Assembly: GCF_002688565.1 (NCBI RefSeq)
Contig: NZ_CP024011.1
Span: 124,001-188,000 of the forward strand
DNA from: Acinetobacter sp. LoGeW2-3
GTDB lineage: Bacteria > Pseudomonadota > Gammaproteobacteria > Pseudomonadales > Moraxellaceae
Direction: 5' to 3'
DNA length: 64,000 bases
A program made the position numbers and the translations under genes. Positions 8,323 through 15,640 of this stretch are shown piece by piece. The notes beneath the pieces were generated by a model that was given only the letters and a program-made list of their open reading frames with translations, made no database searches and was not told the DNA's origin. Numbering within the stretch: position 1 is the stretch's first letter; each line of letters opens with the position of its first letter.

Positions 8323-8508
8323 TTAGCGACGGCGTTTACGCTTTCCGCCTTTAGCCAAGCGATTCAAATAATTTTCCAGATTTAACAATGCCAGATAAAA
8401 CACTTTGGCTTCTTTCGATGTCATACGATTAAATAGACGTGCATGAATGACCTGTGCTAACGCTCGGCTTTGATGGATACGTTTAAATGGTCCTTTTGCA
8501 ATCAACAT
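8323..8508 (-). CDS. Small basic protein of unknown function
   Basis: A 61-residue, very basic protein starting MLIAKGPFKRIHQ and ending in a KRKRRR tail. An AAGGGAG ribosome site lies at good spacing from the ATG at 8508; a TTG seven codons earlier overlaps that site and is unlikely. The middle (KEAKVFYLALLNLENYLNRL) should form an amphipathic helix. The positive charge suggests nucleic-acid or ribosome contact, but I do not recognise the family. Confidence 0.65.
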   Translation of the reverse strand: MLIAKGPFKRIHQSRALAQVIHARLFNRMTSKEAKVFYLALLNLENYLNRLAKGGKRKRRR

Positions 8509-8669
8509 GGCTTTTCTCCCTTGGATCAAGCAAAATGATACTGACAGCTGGATAAGCAGTTTTAATAAAGCATTGCAAAAACCCGACCAGTTTTTTACTT
8601 AAAATTCAAAAATGACATTATCATTTGACTAAAATAGGAAAATACCCTTAATAAATTTTATATAAATAT

Positions 8670-8701
8670 TTGTTATTTAATAAATTTTATTTAAATAACA
8701 A
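8670..8701. repeat. AT-only inverted repeat in intergenic DNA
   Basis: TTGTTATTTAA (8670-8680) and TTAAATAACAA (8691-8701) are perfect 11-bp inverted arms. The second half also forms a near-direct repeat with the sequence just upstream (AATAAATTTTAT appears twice). The rest of 8530-8811 shows no gene. It may be an operator for the small basic gene, or simply AT-rich DNA. Confidence 0.4.
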
Positions 8702-8811
8702 TTCAAAATATCTTTCACATAAATGAGCATGTTTTTTAATACTAAATATTTCAACAACAGCTAGCGCTTAATGCATTGCCATAAACTGACAAACTGTGTC
8801 ATTTTTTGCAC

Positions 8812-8849
8812 AAAAAAAAAGGGACAAAATATTTAAATTTCATCCCTTT
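8812..8849 (-). terminator. Terminator of the quinone oxidoreductase gene
   Basis: On the reverse strand AAAGGGA and TCCCTTT pair over seven bases around an 18-base loop, followed by nine T. Confidence 0.65.
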
Positions 8850-8871
8850 AAATATTTTAGTAATAGAGAAA

Positions 8872-9864
8872 CTAGATCACTTCTACCACAATTTTCCCTA
8901 CATGATCACCCGTATCTATTGCGGTATGCGCATCCTGAATCTGATCAAACTTGAAGGTCTTATAAATCATTGGCAAACATTGACCTTGTTCCAGTAATGG
9001 CCATACAGTTTCCTGCAAGCCTTTGGCAATTTCAGCTTTCTCAGCAGTATTACGTGCACGCATGGTTGAACCAGTAATGGTCAAGCGTTTCATCATGATC
9101 TGCCCTAGCTTTACATCTTTGGCTTTAGCGCCTCCTAAGAATGCGATATAAACCAGACGACCATCACGACGCAGTAGGTTCAGGTTTCGCTCCAGATATG
9201 GAGCACCAACGATATCCAGAATCACATCAACACCGCCATTATCGGTAGCCTCATTAATAACCTGTTCAAAATCCTGAGTCTTGTAATTAATCGCAGTGGT
9301 CAGATGCGAAATTGCTTGAACTTTCTCATCAGAACCCACGGTTGCAAATGTTTTCATTCCCAATGCATTACACAGCATCAATGCAGTGGTTCCGATCCCA
9401 CTGGTACCGCCATGAATCAGCACCGTTTCCCCTGCTTTAGCCTTACCCATCTGGAACACATTTGCCCATACGGTAAAGAAGGTTTCAGGAATCGCAGCAG
9501 CTTGAACAAAGTTCACGCCTTCAGGAATGTTTAAAGTCTGGCTTTCAGGCACAACACAGTATTCTGCATAGCCCCCACCATTGGTTAGACCACAAACTTT
9601 ATCACCCACTTTAAACTGGCTTACTTCACTCCCGACTGCCACCACTTCACCGGCAACTTCCAGACCTGGTACTGTCGTTACACCTTTTGGCATTGGGTAT
9701 AAACCTTGGCGCTGCAAAATATCCGGACGGTTAATCCCGAAAGCATGAACCTTAACCAGAACTTCATCTGCTTTTGCTTCTGGAATGGCAACTGTTTCAT
9801 ATGCCAGTTTTTCTACGCCACCCGGTTCTGTAATAATGACTTGTTGCATGGTTTGCTGCGACAT
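8872..9864 (-). CDS. NAD(P)H-quinone oxidoreductase, PIG3-type zinc-free MDR family
   Basis: A 330-residue medium-chain dehydrogenase/reductase. It shows the N-terminal GroES-like fold (VKVHAFGINRPDILQRQGLYP, residues about 37-57), the cofactor loop LIHGGTSGIGTTALML (about 149-164) and the family stretch LGQIMMKRLTITGSTMR. The zinc ligands of alcohol dehydrogenases are absent, and the 'GINRPD' motif points to the PIG3/TP53I3 quinone reductase group. It would reduce quinones with NADPH in the cytosol. A GGGAAAG ribosome site precedes the ATG. It is a single gene. Confidence 0.88.
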   Translation of the reverse strand: MSQQTMQQVIITEPGGVEKLAYETVAIPEAKADEVLVKVHAFGINRPDILQRQGLYPMPKGVTTVPGLEVAGEVVAVGSEVSQFKVGDKVCGLTNGGGYAEYCVVPESQTLNIPEGVNFVQAAAIPETFFTVWANVFQMGKAKAGETVLIHGGTSGIGTTALMLCNALGMKTFATVGSDEKVQAISHLTTAINYKTQDFEQVINEATDNGGVDVILDIVGAPYLERNLNLLRRDGRLVYIAFLGGAKAKDVKLGQIMMKRLTITGSTMRARNTAEKAEIAKGLQETVWPLLEQGQCLPMIYKTFKFDQIQDAHTAIDTGDHVGKIVVEVI

Positions 9865-9994
9865 GGATTCTTTCCCTAATCTTTACGTTTCATCTGTTTT
9901 GGTCTTATTTGAACACAGAAAGACACTGGATTGAAGAACTATGGACTTATGTATAATCAGCTAAGTATTTAGTAAATTGATAGTAAGTCGCCTC

Positions 9995-10435
9995 ATGACA
10001 ATAATTCAAAAAGCCGAAATGGACGATATCAACTCTATGCTGGAAATCTGGCTCAAGGCTTCTCTAAAAGCACATGATTTTATTCCGGCTGATTATTGGA
10101 AAAATCAGCTCATCCCGATGCGTGATATATATCTTCCTTTAGCTGAAAATTATGTCATTAAGGAACAAAATACAGTTCGAGGTTTTGCTTCTCTATTAAG
10201 AAAAAAGAATGTTTTAGCTGCCTTGTTTATTGCTCCTGAACAGCAAGGTATTGGTTATGGGCAACGTTTAGTGGATTTCCTTAAACAGCAATGCGATCAA
10301 TTACATTTAAATGTCTATGATGCAAATACTTCAGCAGTCAGTTTTTACCAGAAGCAGGGTTTTAAGATTATCAATCAGGGAGTTGATGAGAATACTGGCC
10401 ACGCAGAACTCAGTATGAGCTGGTTCAAGCCTTAA
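9995..10435 (+). CDS. GNAT family N-acetyltransferase, YiaC-like
   Basis: A 146-residue GNAT protein starting MTIIQKAEMDD at ATG 9995. The acetyl-CoA binding motif A is LFIAPEQQGIGYGQRLVDF (about residues 83-101), and motif B with the FYQKQGF signature follows near the C-terminus. The overall pattern (LEIWLKASLKAHDFI, YWKNQLIPMRDIYL) matches E. coli YiaC, reported as a protein lysine acetyltransferase, more than ribosomal RimI. The substrate is not evident. A thioredoxin-like gene starts 23 bases downstream, so the two are probably co-transcribed. Confidence 0.85.
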   Translation: MTIIQKAEMDDINSMLEIWLKASLKAHDFIPADYWKNQLIPMRDIYLPLAENYVIKEQNTVRGFASLLRKKNVLAALFIAPEQQGIGYGQRLVDFLKQQCDQLHLNVYDANTSAVSFYQKQGFKIINQGVDENTGHAELSMSWFKP

Positions 10436-10458
10436 TCCAATAAATATGAGTTAATTCC

Positions 10459-10803
10459 ATGTCAGCAGTTACTACCTATAACGAAGATAATTACCGCGAG
10501 TTTGAATGGTTTGAAGGCTTTGCTGTGATCCGTTTTTATGCTGACTGGTGCAAGCCCTGTATGCAGAATTTTCCAATCTTTGCTGAATTGGCAGCACAGT
10601 ATACCGAGCACAAACCGGAGATCAAATTCGGCAAGGTCAATGTCGATCAGTCTCCGATTTTAACCCTACGCTATAATGTCTATGGCTTACCCTCTACCCT
10701 GATCTTTAAAAATGGGCAGATTATTCATCGTATTGCCGGTGTCAAAAGCTTGGGCGAGATGAAAGCTATTCTGTCTCAAGTATTGGATAACTTCTCAGAC
10801 TAA
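10459..10803 (+). CDS. Thioredoxin-like protein
   Basis: A 114-residue thioredoxin-fold protein without a signal peptide, so cytosolic. The redox site is W-C-K-P-C (residues 30-34) instead of the classical WCGPC. The cis-proline is in YGLPSTLIFKNG, and the end IAGVKSLGEM fits the last strand and helix. The Lys between the cysteines is known from some reductase-independent thioredoxins. It lies downstream of the acetyltransferase gene in a probable two-gene unit. Confidence 0.88.
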   Translation: MSAVTTYNEDNYREFEWFEGFAVIRFYADWCKPCMQNFPIFAELAAQYTEHKPEIKFGKVNVDQSPILTLRYNVYGLPSTLIFKNGQIIHRIAGVKSLGEMKAILSQVLDNFSD

Positions 10804-10820
10804 TCCACTCCAACCAATCC

Positions 10821-11081
10821 CTATTTGGCAGATTGATCTGGCATTTCTACAAACTTCATCAAGAAGTTACGTACCAACGGCAATACCACCAGAATTAATG
10901 GAAATGCCATCAACCATGACATGCTCCAGGCATGCAGCCATAAGGAAATAAACTGGTCGCTCCAGCCTTTATTAATAAACATGTTAAAGCAGGAAATCGC
11001 GCCACTCATAATGCCTGACAGTATTAGCGGCATGAGCCAAGACAAATGTTTAGGGTGAAATTTTGGGAGATTGTTACTCAT
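10821..11081 (-). CDS. DUF2798 membrane protein
   Basis: An 86-residue protein with two predicted transmembrane helices (about residues 14-34 and 46-70). The family pattern is visible: LILSGIMSGAISCFNM, then WLHAWSMSWLMAFPLILVVLPLVR, typical of DUF2798. The function is unknown. It sits directly downstream of a padR regulator on the same strand and is likely controlled by it, as PadR genes are often co-transcribed with their membrane-protein targets. Confidence 0.8.
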   Translation of the reverse strand: MSNNLPKFHPKHLSWLMPLILSGIMSGAISCFNMFINKGWSDQFISLWLHAWSMSWLMAFPLILVVLPLVRNFLMKFVEMPDQSAK

Positions 11082-11096
11082 AGAGTACCTTATTAC

Positions 11097-11132
11097 TTAC
11101 TTCTCTTCTTTAAGTTGATTTTGTGCTTTCAT
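11097..11132 (-). CDS. Possible 11-residue peptide ORF between padR and the DUF2798 gene
   Basis: An ATG at 11132 preceded by AGGAAGTAAACC opens MKAQNQLKEEK and a stop, ending 16 bases before the DUF2798 start. It has a proper ribosome site, so it may couple translation along the padR transcript. It could equally be chance; no homologue can be named for so short a frame. Confidence 0.25.
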   Translation of the reverse strand: MKAQNQLKEEK

Positions 11133-11153
11133 GGTTTACTTCCTATCACACTT

Positions 11154-11669
11154 TTATAAATCGACGATCTTAGCTGCAGCCTGTTCAATCTGATCGGCGA
11201 TATCCTTGATCTGTTCAGCATTAATATCTGTTTGCAGTTTTAACCGTAAAGAAGCTTTTAGGTTCTCCATGGCTTGATTGATGTTGCTATAGCGTTCATC
11301 AGTCTGAATACGTCGACGGGTTTCAAAGCGACTCAGGATTAGCTCAATAGCCTCTTTTTGAGCAGCAAGATGTTTAATGCCTTGAGAGGAAATGCTGTAG
11401 CGTTTGCGCTCATCTGCGGTGATTTCTGCGCTGATGAACTGCTGTTCTTCCAGATAATTAATCGTTGGGCAAATCGTACCTGTACTCGGTTTATAGTTGC
11501 CACCTACGAGCGCTGCCACGTCTTTGATAATGTCATAGCTATATTTAGGTTTTTGCGCCACAAAATGCAGTACCAATAGCTTCATCTGCCCTGCTTCAAA
11601 GAGGCGTTTTCGGGGCTTAGGAGAGTTTTCTCGTTCTTCTGAAATAACAGAATGAGGAGTTTTAGACAT
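11154..11669 (-). CDS. PadR family transcriptional regulator
   Basis: A 171-residue DNA-binding protein. The N-terminal winged helix (about residues 30-105) shows the PadR pattern: MKLLVLHFVAQKPKYSYDIIKDV, then the helix with TGTICPTINYLEEQQFI, and the wing ERKRYSISSQG. The C-terminal helices (about 110-171) would dimerise. Two near-identical 14-bp palindromes lie immediately upstream of the start, so autoregulation is likely. No strong ribosome site is visible at 11669; the transcript may be leaderless or very short-leadered. The likely target is the downstream DUF2798 gene. Confidence 0.88.
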   Translation of the reverse strand: MSKTPHSVISEERENSPKPRKRLFEAGQMKLLVLHFVAQKPKYSYDIIKDVAALVGGNYKPSTGTICPTINYLEEQQFISAEITADERKRYSISSQGIKHLAAQKEAIELILSRFETRRRIQTDERYSNINQAMENLKASLRLKLQTDINAEQIKDIADQIEQAAAKIVDL

Positions 11670-11671
11670 AG

Positions 11672-11707
11672 TAAGATATATCTTAAATTTAATTAAGATA
11701 CATCTTA
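11672..11707. promoter_or_regulatory. Tandem palindromic operators upstream of padR
   Basis: TAAGATATATCTTA (11672-11685) is a perfect 14-bp palindrome, and TAAGATACATCTTA (11694-11707) is the same with one changed central base. Centres are 22 bp apart, about two helical turns, so two dimers would bind one face. The first ends three bases from the padR start codon. Confidence 0.7.
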
Positions 11708-11749
11708 GACAACTTCGTATTTAAGTCAAAGAATTTTTAATAAAAAATT

Positions 11750-12301
11750 TTAAGGTAAAAACTTTTCAATTTCTAAATATAAATTCATATAATATTTTGA
11801 AATGTCACTATATTTTGAGTGATCTAATTTATACACTTCTCTTCTCTTACTTGCAAAGTCACCTCCTGTAATTACTCTTTTAAAATCAATATAAGCTTTA
11901 GTTAATACAGGAGTTAGAGAGGAAACAGATTCCGGACAAAATGCTCTATTAATTAAATGATTAAGCTGTTTAAATTTAATAGGAATAACATGATCATATT
12001 CTAAAACAAAAGGATCTGATCCAGAATGTTTATAGTATTCTTTAGATAAAAGATGTAAATCATCAATTTTTTCTAAAATTTGGAATAATCTTCTCTCAAA
12101 TAAATCTTTAGCTTTAAGCTCCTTAACTTCTTGCCGATTATCTCTAATTTTTGATCTTTCAAGATTAGCAATAACATACCAGCCAATAATAGTTATTAAG
12201 GAGGGTACTAAAGGTAAAATAAAATCTTTGATAAAGTTTACAGAAGAAACGTTATCATTACTAACCACTGGATAAGTCAGAAAAAATAATTCTTGTGCCA
12301 T
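11750..12301 (-). CDS. Single-TM membrane protein of the ATPase/DUF4325 cassette
   Basis: A 183-residue protein with no recognised family. A hydrophobic helix at about residues 27-46 (FILPLVPSLITIIGWYVIAN) is followed by a charged helix (EVKELKAKDLFERRLFQILEKIDDL) and a soluble C-terminal domain of about 100 residues. It is probably anchored in the inner membrane with the domain in the cytosol. It starts three bases after the DUF4325 stop, so translation is probably coupled. Base composition is far more AT-rich than the flanking cys genes. It may be the effector of the cassette, but nothing in the sequence proves an activity. Confidence 0.7.
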   Translation of the reverse strand: MAQELFFLTYPVVSNDNVSSVNFIKDFILPLVPSLITIIGWYVIANLERSKIRDNRQEVKELKAKDLFERRLFQILEKIDDLHLLSKEYYKHSGSDPFVLEYDHVIPIKFKQLNHLINRAFCPESVSSLTPVLTKAYIDFKRVITGGDFASKRREVYKLDHSKYSDISKYYMNLYLEIEKFLP

Positions 12302-12304
12302 TCT

Positions 12305-12643
12305 CTAACACTTATTTCTTTTTAGCTCTTCATCTACATATTGATTTATTTCAGAAATAAGAAAAGGATCATTTGAAGATCTAATCTCAATTTTTGAAGT
12401 AAATTCATCTTTTGACATATTGGTTTTTCTTACCAGCCCACCAAATGCTTCTTCCAAAAATGATGATCCATAACCTAATACTCCACTAAAATCGAGAATT
12501 ATTTTTTTATACTTAGAAATATTGGGCAATAACCATAAATTTAAAAAATTTTCACCACTATATTTACCATCAGAACTATAACGACCGGATGGACTATCGG
12601 AAAAATTTTCAGCCACATCAATTAACATATAATCTTCCATCAT
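12305..12643 (-). CDS. DUF4325 (STAS-like) protein
   Basis: A 112-residue protein matching the DUF4325 pattern: SGRYSSDGKYSGENF (residues 19-33), then the STAS-like beta strand and helix KKIILDFSGVLGYGSSFLEEAFG (46-68), where the SSF resembles the phospho-acceptor region of SpoIIAA-type anti-anti-sigma proteins. Related domains switch partners with GHKL kinases. An excellent AGGAGGAAC ribosome site in the 12-base gap after the ATPase gene sets the start at 12643. It sits between the GHKL ATPase and the membrane protein in one transcript. Confidence 0.78.
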   Translation of the reverse strand: MMEDYMLIDVAENFSDSPSGRYSSDGKYSGENFLNLWLLPNISKYKKIILDFSGVLGYGSSFLEEAFGGLVRKTNMSKDEFTSKIEIRSSNDPFLISEINQYVDEELKRNKC

Positions 12644-12655
12644 TGTTCCTCCTGC

Positions 12656-13780
12656 TTAATTCGGAGAAATTTCAGAGACATTGCTATTATTTAACCTTAC
12701 TTGCCATGTAATTAAAGTACCATTTAATGATGTATCAAAAGGTATCAAAACATCTTTGACTCTGCCTGATTGTTTCTTAATGTAACCACCATTATTACTT
12801 AATATGGCTACACTTACCTCTGAACCAGGAATTTTCTCTAGCTCATTAATAATTTGACTTAGACCCTTCCCTCTATTTGGAAGCTTGGTTCGAGTTTCTC
12901 CAATTTCAATAGCAGCTTTGATCAGCGCACTATCCTCATTATATTGTTTTCTAAGCTCTTGAACATAGGTTACTAATCTATTTAACCAATCTTTTTTGAC
13001 ATCTTGGTTTACAGTCTTGATAGATCTAGGAATACCGATACCAAGATCACATATACATACTGTCAAAACCCCATCTACTTCTTTACTAAATAGCCACCAT
13101 TTTTTTAAGGATTGAATTTTCTTGTCGAGAAATCTTTCTGCTTGATACGCATGATGATAGCTATTCACCATTGCTTCCGTAATTACTTTATATAAGCCTC
13201 TTGTGTAGGAGATAGAGTCCCCAAAAAGCGAACCAACATCTTTGACAATTCCTTTAGCAGACTCTGTTACCTCAGCATTATCCCCTGATGCATACTCCCA
13301 ACATTTCACTGAAGCCGCGAATTTATTTTTATCAAATTTTTTATTAATTTTTAGTAATTTCAAGATTCCAGTCTGACATAACACCTGATTTACGATGTCT
13401 TTTTTTGAAAAAATCAACTTAATTTTATTTGCTGTTAAAGATATCAATGTATCTAATTCAGCTAAAAAGTATAAAGTAGCCTCTGCTTGCATTTCATTAG
13501 TCTTAGTAAAGTCTATCTCTATCAAAACTTTATTTTTAAGACATTTACTACGTAAATCCTCAATAAATTTTAAAAATTTATTTCTATATTCTCTATTTGA
13601 TAAGTTAAAAACTTGAGGTGCGAACAGTGTATAAACTTCTAATAAATTATAAAATTTTAATAACCGTTGTCGCTCTATCTTTATTTGTATTTGCTTATAT
13701 TTTAATTTTCTTAATCGTTTTAAACGTAACTCTGCCGTCCGAATTTGTCTTTTCTTATGTATAGCATTTAACTTTTTCAT
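12656..13780 (-). CDS. GHKL-type ATPase with STAS-like N-terminal region
   Basis: A 374-residue protein. Residues 1-40 are a Lys/Arg-rich helix. About 80-150 look STAS-like (KVLIEIDFTKTNEMQAEATLYFL), and 195-360 form a histidine-kinase-type ATPase fold: N-box E202-A-M-V-N206, G1 box D245-LGIGIP, G2 box RGKGL (303-307) and a closing GT at 354-355. No dimerisation/phospho-acceptor histidine domain is seen, so it is more like an anti-sigma or MutL/Hsp90-type ATPase than a two-component sensor. It heads a three-gene unit. Codons are strongly AT-biased (many ATA and AAA), suggesting recent acquisition. The ribosome site (AAGAAA) is weak, and a promoter is not obvious. Confidence 0.78.
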   Translation of the reverse strand: MKKLNAIHKKRQIRTAELRLKRLRKLKYKQIQIKIERQRLLKFYNLLEVYTLFAPQVFNLSNREYRNKFLKFIEDLRSKCLKNKVLIEIDFTKTNEMQAEATLYFLAELDTLISLTANKIKLIFSKKDIVNQVLCQTGILKLLKINKKFDKNKFAASVKCWEYASGDNAEVTESAKGIVKDVGSLFGDSISYTRGLYKVITEAMVNSYHHAYQAERFLDKKIQSLKKWWLFSKEVDGVLTVCICDLGIGIPRSIKTVNQDVKKDWLNRLVTYVQELRKQYNEDSALIKAAIEIGETRTKLPNRGKGLSQIINELEKIPGSEVSVAILSNNGGYIKKQSGRVKDVLIPFDTSLNGTLITWQVRLNNSNVSEISPN

Positions 13781-13818
13781 AAATTTTCTTAATATTTTTA
13801 ACCATCTATCTATATCAT

Positions 13819-13844
13819 AAAAAACCCGCCTTTCAGCGGGTTTT
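13819..13844 (-). terminator. Terminator of cysN
   Basis: AAAACCCGC pairs with GCGGGTTTT around a six-base loop, with the T-tract on the reverse strand. It separates cysDN from the ATPase cassette, which must therefore depend on its own promoter or on read-through. Confidence 0.85.
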
Positions 13845-13862
13845 CTTCAAATCAGCTCAGTC

Positions 13863-15476
13863 TTATAGACGAACCAATTCCACAATTTTCTCAGCAAGTT
13901 CTTCAACTGCATCGGCTGTGTAAGTCACATCTGTACCTTCTGCAAGGTCAGTAATCACCACCACACCAGTTTCACGAACAAGTGCAACCTGTTCAGCAGT
14001 CAGATCCGCTTTCGCAATCGCAACCACACCTTGTTGGATCAACAGGCTTTCAAGTGCTTGAGCATTTTCCAATGCTTTCGCAGTTACTGTTACCGCAGCA
14101 GGTTTTTGACCTAAACGTGCAGCACGTGTTTCAGCAGTTACAGGCTCGTTGTGTGCAGTCCATTCCACTGCAGCTTCAACCATACCCGCACCCACAGTCA
14201 CGTTGTTTAGACGGTCAATGAAGATGAATGAACCTGTGTATCGGCTGTCTTGATAACGGTCGAATACCACTGGCGCATCAAATTCAATCGTTACGTCAGC
14301 AATCGCATTCAGATCCAATTGCTCAACCTGCATTTTTTCCAATGTATTTACATTGGTACGGTAGTTAATTTTCGCAACTTTCGCAGGAATAGTTTGAGTA
14401 CCAAACTTCACGTTATAAAGTTTACCAACTACGAGCGGCTGATCATTCATCCATACTACAGATGCACGAGCAGAACGTGAAATCAGCGGTTGTTCGCCAG
14501 CTTTCACCAACACGTTACCACGTGAAATATCAATTTCATCATTTAGCGTTAAAGTAACAGCTTGACCTGCAACAGCGTGATCCAGATTACCGTCAAAAGT
14601 TACGATTTCTTTCACTGTTGATTTCTTGCCAGATGGCAGTGCAACAATTTCATCGCCAACTTTCACTTCGCCCAATGCGATGGTACCGCAGAAACCACGG
14701 AAGTCGAGGTTAGGACGGTTTACATACTGAACTGGGAAACGGAATCCATCTTTGCTGGTATTACGCGTAATTTCAACGGTTTCCAAAGTCTCCATTAAGG
14801 TCTGACCTTGGTACCACGGCGTATTTGGTGATTTGTTTACAACATTATCACCGTTCAATGCAGAAATTGGCGTGAATACAATATTTTCAGGTTTACGATC
14901 GCCCAACTGGTTTACGAACTCGTTGTACTCAGCCTGAATTTCATTGAAGCGTGCTTCAGAGAATTCAACCAGGTCCATTTTGTTCACTGCAACCACGATA
15001 TTACGAATACCTAACAGGCTTGCAATAAATGAGTGACGACGTGTTTGAGTCTGAACACCATAACGCGCATCGATCAGGATAATCGCAAGGTCGGCAGTAG
15101 ACGCACCAGTAGCCATATTACGGGTGTACTGTTCGTGTCCCGGAGTATCCGCGATGATGAACTTACGTTTTTCAGTAGAGAAATAACGGTATGCCACGTC
15201 AATGGTAATGCCCTGCTCACGTTCAGCTTGCAGACCATCAACAAGAAGTGCCAAGTCAGGTGCATCGCCAGTAGTACCGACTTTTTTAGAGTCACGAGTA
15301 ACGGCTTGCAGCTGATCTTCATAAATCAGTTTTGAATCGTAAAGCAGACGGCCGATCAGGGTTGATTTACCATCATCCACGTTACCGCAAGTCAGGAAAC
15401 GCAATAAGTCTTTATTTTCGTGCTGTTTCAAATAAGCCAAAATGTCTTGGCTAATAAGTTCTGATTGGTGAGACAT
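13863..15476 (-). CDS. cysN: Sulfate adenylyltransferase subunit 1 (GTPase)
   Basis: A 537-residue EF-Tu-like GTPase that drives ATP sulfurylase CysD: ATP plus sulfate gives adenylylsulfate. GTP sites are GNVDDGKST (residues 31-39), [11 protein letters not shown] (G3) and VNKMDL (G4), followed by the beta-barrel domains. It is about 60 residues longer than E. coli CysN. The extra C-terminal part (about 457-537, from [14 protein letters not shown]) vaguely follows an adenylylsulfate kinase fold but lacks its P-loop. It lies downstream of cysD, separated by a repeat element of about 110 bases. Confidence 0.95.
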   Translation of the reverse strand: MSHQSELISQDILAYLKQHENKDLLRFLTCGNVDDGKSTLIGRLLYDSKLIYEDQLQAVTRDSKKVGTTGDAPDLALLVDGLQAEREQGITIDVAYRYFSTEKRKFIIADTPGHEQYTRNMATGASTADLAIILIDARYGVQTQTRRHSFIASLLGIRNIVVAVNKMDLVEFSEARFNEIQAEYNEFVNQLGDRKPENIVFTPISALNGDNVVNKSPNTPWYQGQTLMETLETVEITRNTSKDGFRFPVQYVNRPNLDFRGFCGTIALGEVKVGDEIVALPSGKKSTVKEIVTFDGNLDHAVAGQAVTLTLNDEIDISRGNVLVKAGEQPLISRSARASVVWMNDQPLVVGKLYNVKFGTQTIPAKVAKINYRTNVNTLEKMQVEQLDLNAIADVTIEFDAPVVFDRYQDSRYTGSFIFIDRLNNVTVGAGMVEAAVEWTAHNEPVTAETRAARLGQKPAAVTVTAKALENAQALESLLIQQGVVAIAKADLTAEQVALVRETGVVVITDLAEGTDVTYTADAVEELAEKIVELVRL

Positions 15477-15520
15477 CGCTCATAGCTCCACAAATACGTT
15501 GAAATCGTTTCTAATCTTCA

Positions 15521-15630
15521 AATCCACCTAAATCCTCCTTTGCTAAAGGAGGACTTTCCTCCGTTTCCTTTCAGGAGTTCCCCCCTCTTTTTCAAAGAGG
15601 TGAGCAGCACTGCTGCGCAAGGGGAGATTT
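15521..15630. repeat. Paired-hairpin intergenic repeat, copy B
   Basis: TCCTCCTTT (15533-15541) pairs with AAAGGAGGA (15545-15553), and CCTCTTT (15584-15590) with AAAGAGG (15594-15600). It is flanked by AATCCACCTAA on the left and AAGGGGAGATTT on the right, matching copy A (6910-7013) read on the other strand. A small extra hairpin, AGCAG-CA-CTGCT, is inserted in the right half. It fills the cysD-cysN gap and is transcribed if the two genes form one operon. Confidence 0.75.
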
Positions 15631-15640
15631 CTCAAGATTC

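Noticed and set aside
12656..13780. GHKL ATPase as a two-component sensor kinase
   Set aside because: There is no H-box dimerisation domain, no sensor transmembrane segment and no adjacent response regulator.
11708..13850. ATPase cassette as part of a prophage or insertion sequence
   Set aside because: No transposase, integrase or phage structural gene is present, and I found no terminal inverted repeats or duplications at the borders.
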